In this document: positions 63,878-64,000 of the stretch, piece by piece | Layout of the letters: every line of letters starts with the position of its first letter | How positions within the stretch are numbered: the first letter of the stretch is position 1 | Source of the DNA: Gongronella butleri | Taxonomy: Eukaryota; Mucoromycota; Mucoromycetes; Mucorales; Cunninghamellaceae | Assembly: GCA_025201375.1 (NCBI GenBank) | Contig: JAIWZP010000085.1 | Location: 28,328-92,327, forward strand | Direction of reading: 5' to 3' | DNA: 64,000 nt | The notes under the pieces: generated by a model | Database searches by the model: none | What the model was told of the DNA's origin: nothing | Seen by the model: only the letters and a program-made list of their open reading frames with translations | Translations under genes and position numbers: made by a program

Positions 63878-64000
63878 ATGCGAACCACGCATCTGAATTC
63901 GGAAGCCTCAGATCTTACATTTCTGGATAAAAACATATATCATATTAGGAGATTTAATGGCATCACAGATGGGTTTTATTTACCAAAGTTGGAAAACGAT
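63878..64000 (+). CDS. Open frame entering from the window's right edge (possible gene start)
   Basis: ATG at 63878 opens 41 codons to the end: MRTTHLNSEASDLTFLDKNI, then YHIRRFNGITDGFYLPKLEN. The 140 bp before it are extremely A/T-rich and may be a promoter or element flank. No family recognised; a chance frame is possible. Confidence 0.25.
   Translation, partial: MRTTHLNSEASDLTFLDKNIYHIRRFNGITDGFYLPKLEND

Overview
The window is nuclear DNA of a filamentous or early-diverging fungus. Several products are fungal signatures: the DASH kinetochore subunit Dad2, a one-piece pentafunctional AROM protein, homoisocitrate dehydrogenase of the alpha-aminoadipate lysine route, a PMT protein O-mannosyltransferase and a Met10-type sulfite reductase subunit. 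Genes are closely packed (spacers often 60-300 bp, many divergent or convergent pairs). Introns are mostly 50-110 nt with GT..AG borders, up to ten per gene, and very often carry long T or A runs. Intron-rich genes plus a TCP11 protein, a TTC39/IML2 protein and a probable NEPRO-family protein argue against a budding yeast. The phylum cannot be fixed from this sequence alone.

From 1 to 47.5 kb I reconstruct 22 genes, plus one weak hypothetical gene. In order (strand): YTM1 (+, 5' end missing), DAD2 (-), a PA-TM-RING E3 ligase (-), TAN1 (+), GABA transaminase (-), a BSC6-like MFS transporter (-), an IML2/TTC39 protein (-), UBP8 (+), LYS12 (+), TAF4 (-), MET10 (+), PPIL2/Cyp8 (-), a NEPRO-like protein (-), BOL3 (+), RPA12 (-), a weak hypothetical gene (-), PMT4-like mannosyltransferase (+), neuroguidin/Lcp5 (-), a secreted multicopper oxidase (-), AROM (-), U2AF large subunit (-), an M20 amidohydrolase (+), a DUF202 membrane protein (-) and a TCP11 protein (-). 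Every complete exon chain given keeps an open frame and sums to a multiple of three. Most are housekeeping functions: ribosome and RNA polymerase I biogenesis, splicing, transcription (TFIID, SAGA), tRNA modification, amino-acid synthesis and protein glycosylation. Two gene-free stretches (about 10.5-13.1 kb and 34.2-35.5 kb) contain diverged tandem repeats.

From 47.8 to 63.7 kb the sequence is a nest of non-LTR retrotransposons (LINEs), mostly on the minus strand. One element (58.5-63.7 kb) is nearly complete: leader, ORF1 with two CCHC knuckles, an overlapping TAATG stop-start, ORF2 with endonuclease, reverse transcriptase and a C-terminal zinc knuckle, and a 45-nt tail. A 16-bp tandem duplication breaks its ORF2. 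Around it lie at least four internally deleted or mosaic derivatives that keep a LINE leader and a LINE 3' end but lose different middle parts; two are mosaics of more than one family. Three families share a 5'-terminal CTCTTTCGC and an SYAQ motif near the ORF1 start. This mosaic, end-conserved population is the most unusual feature of the window.
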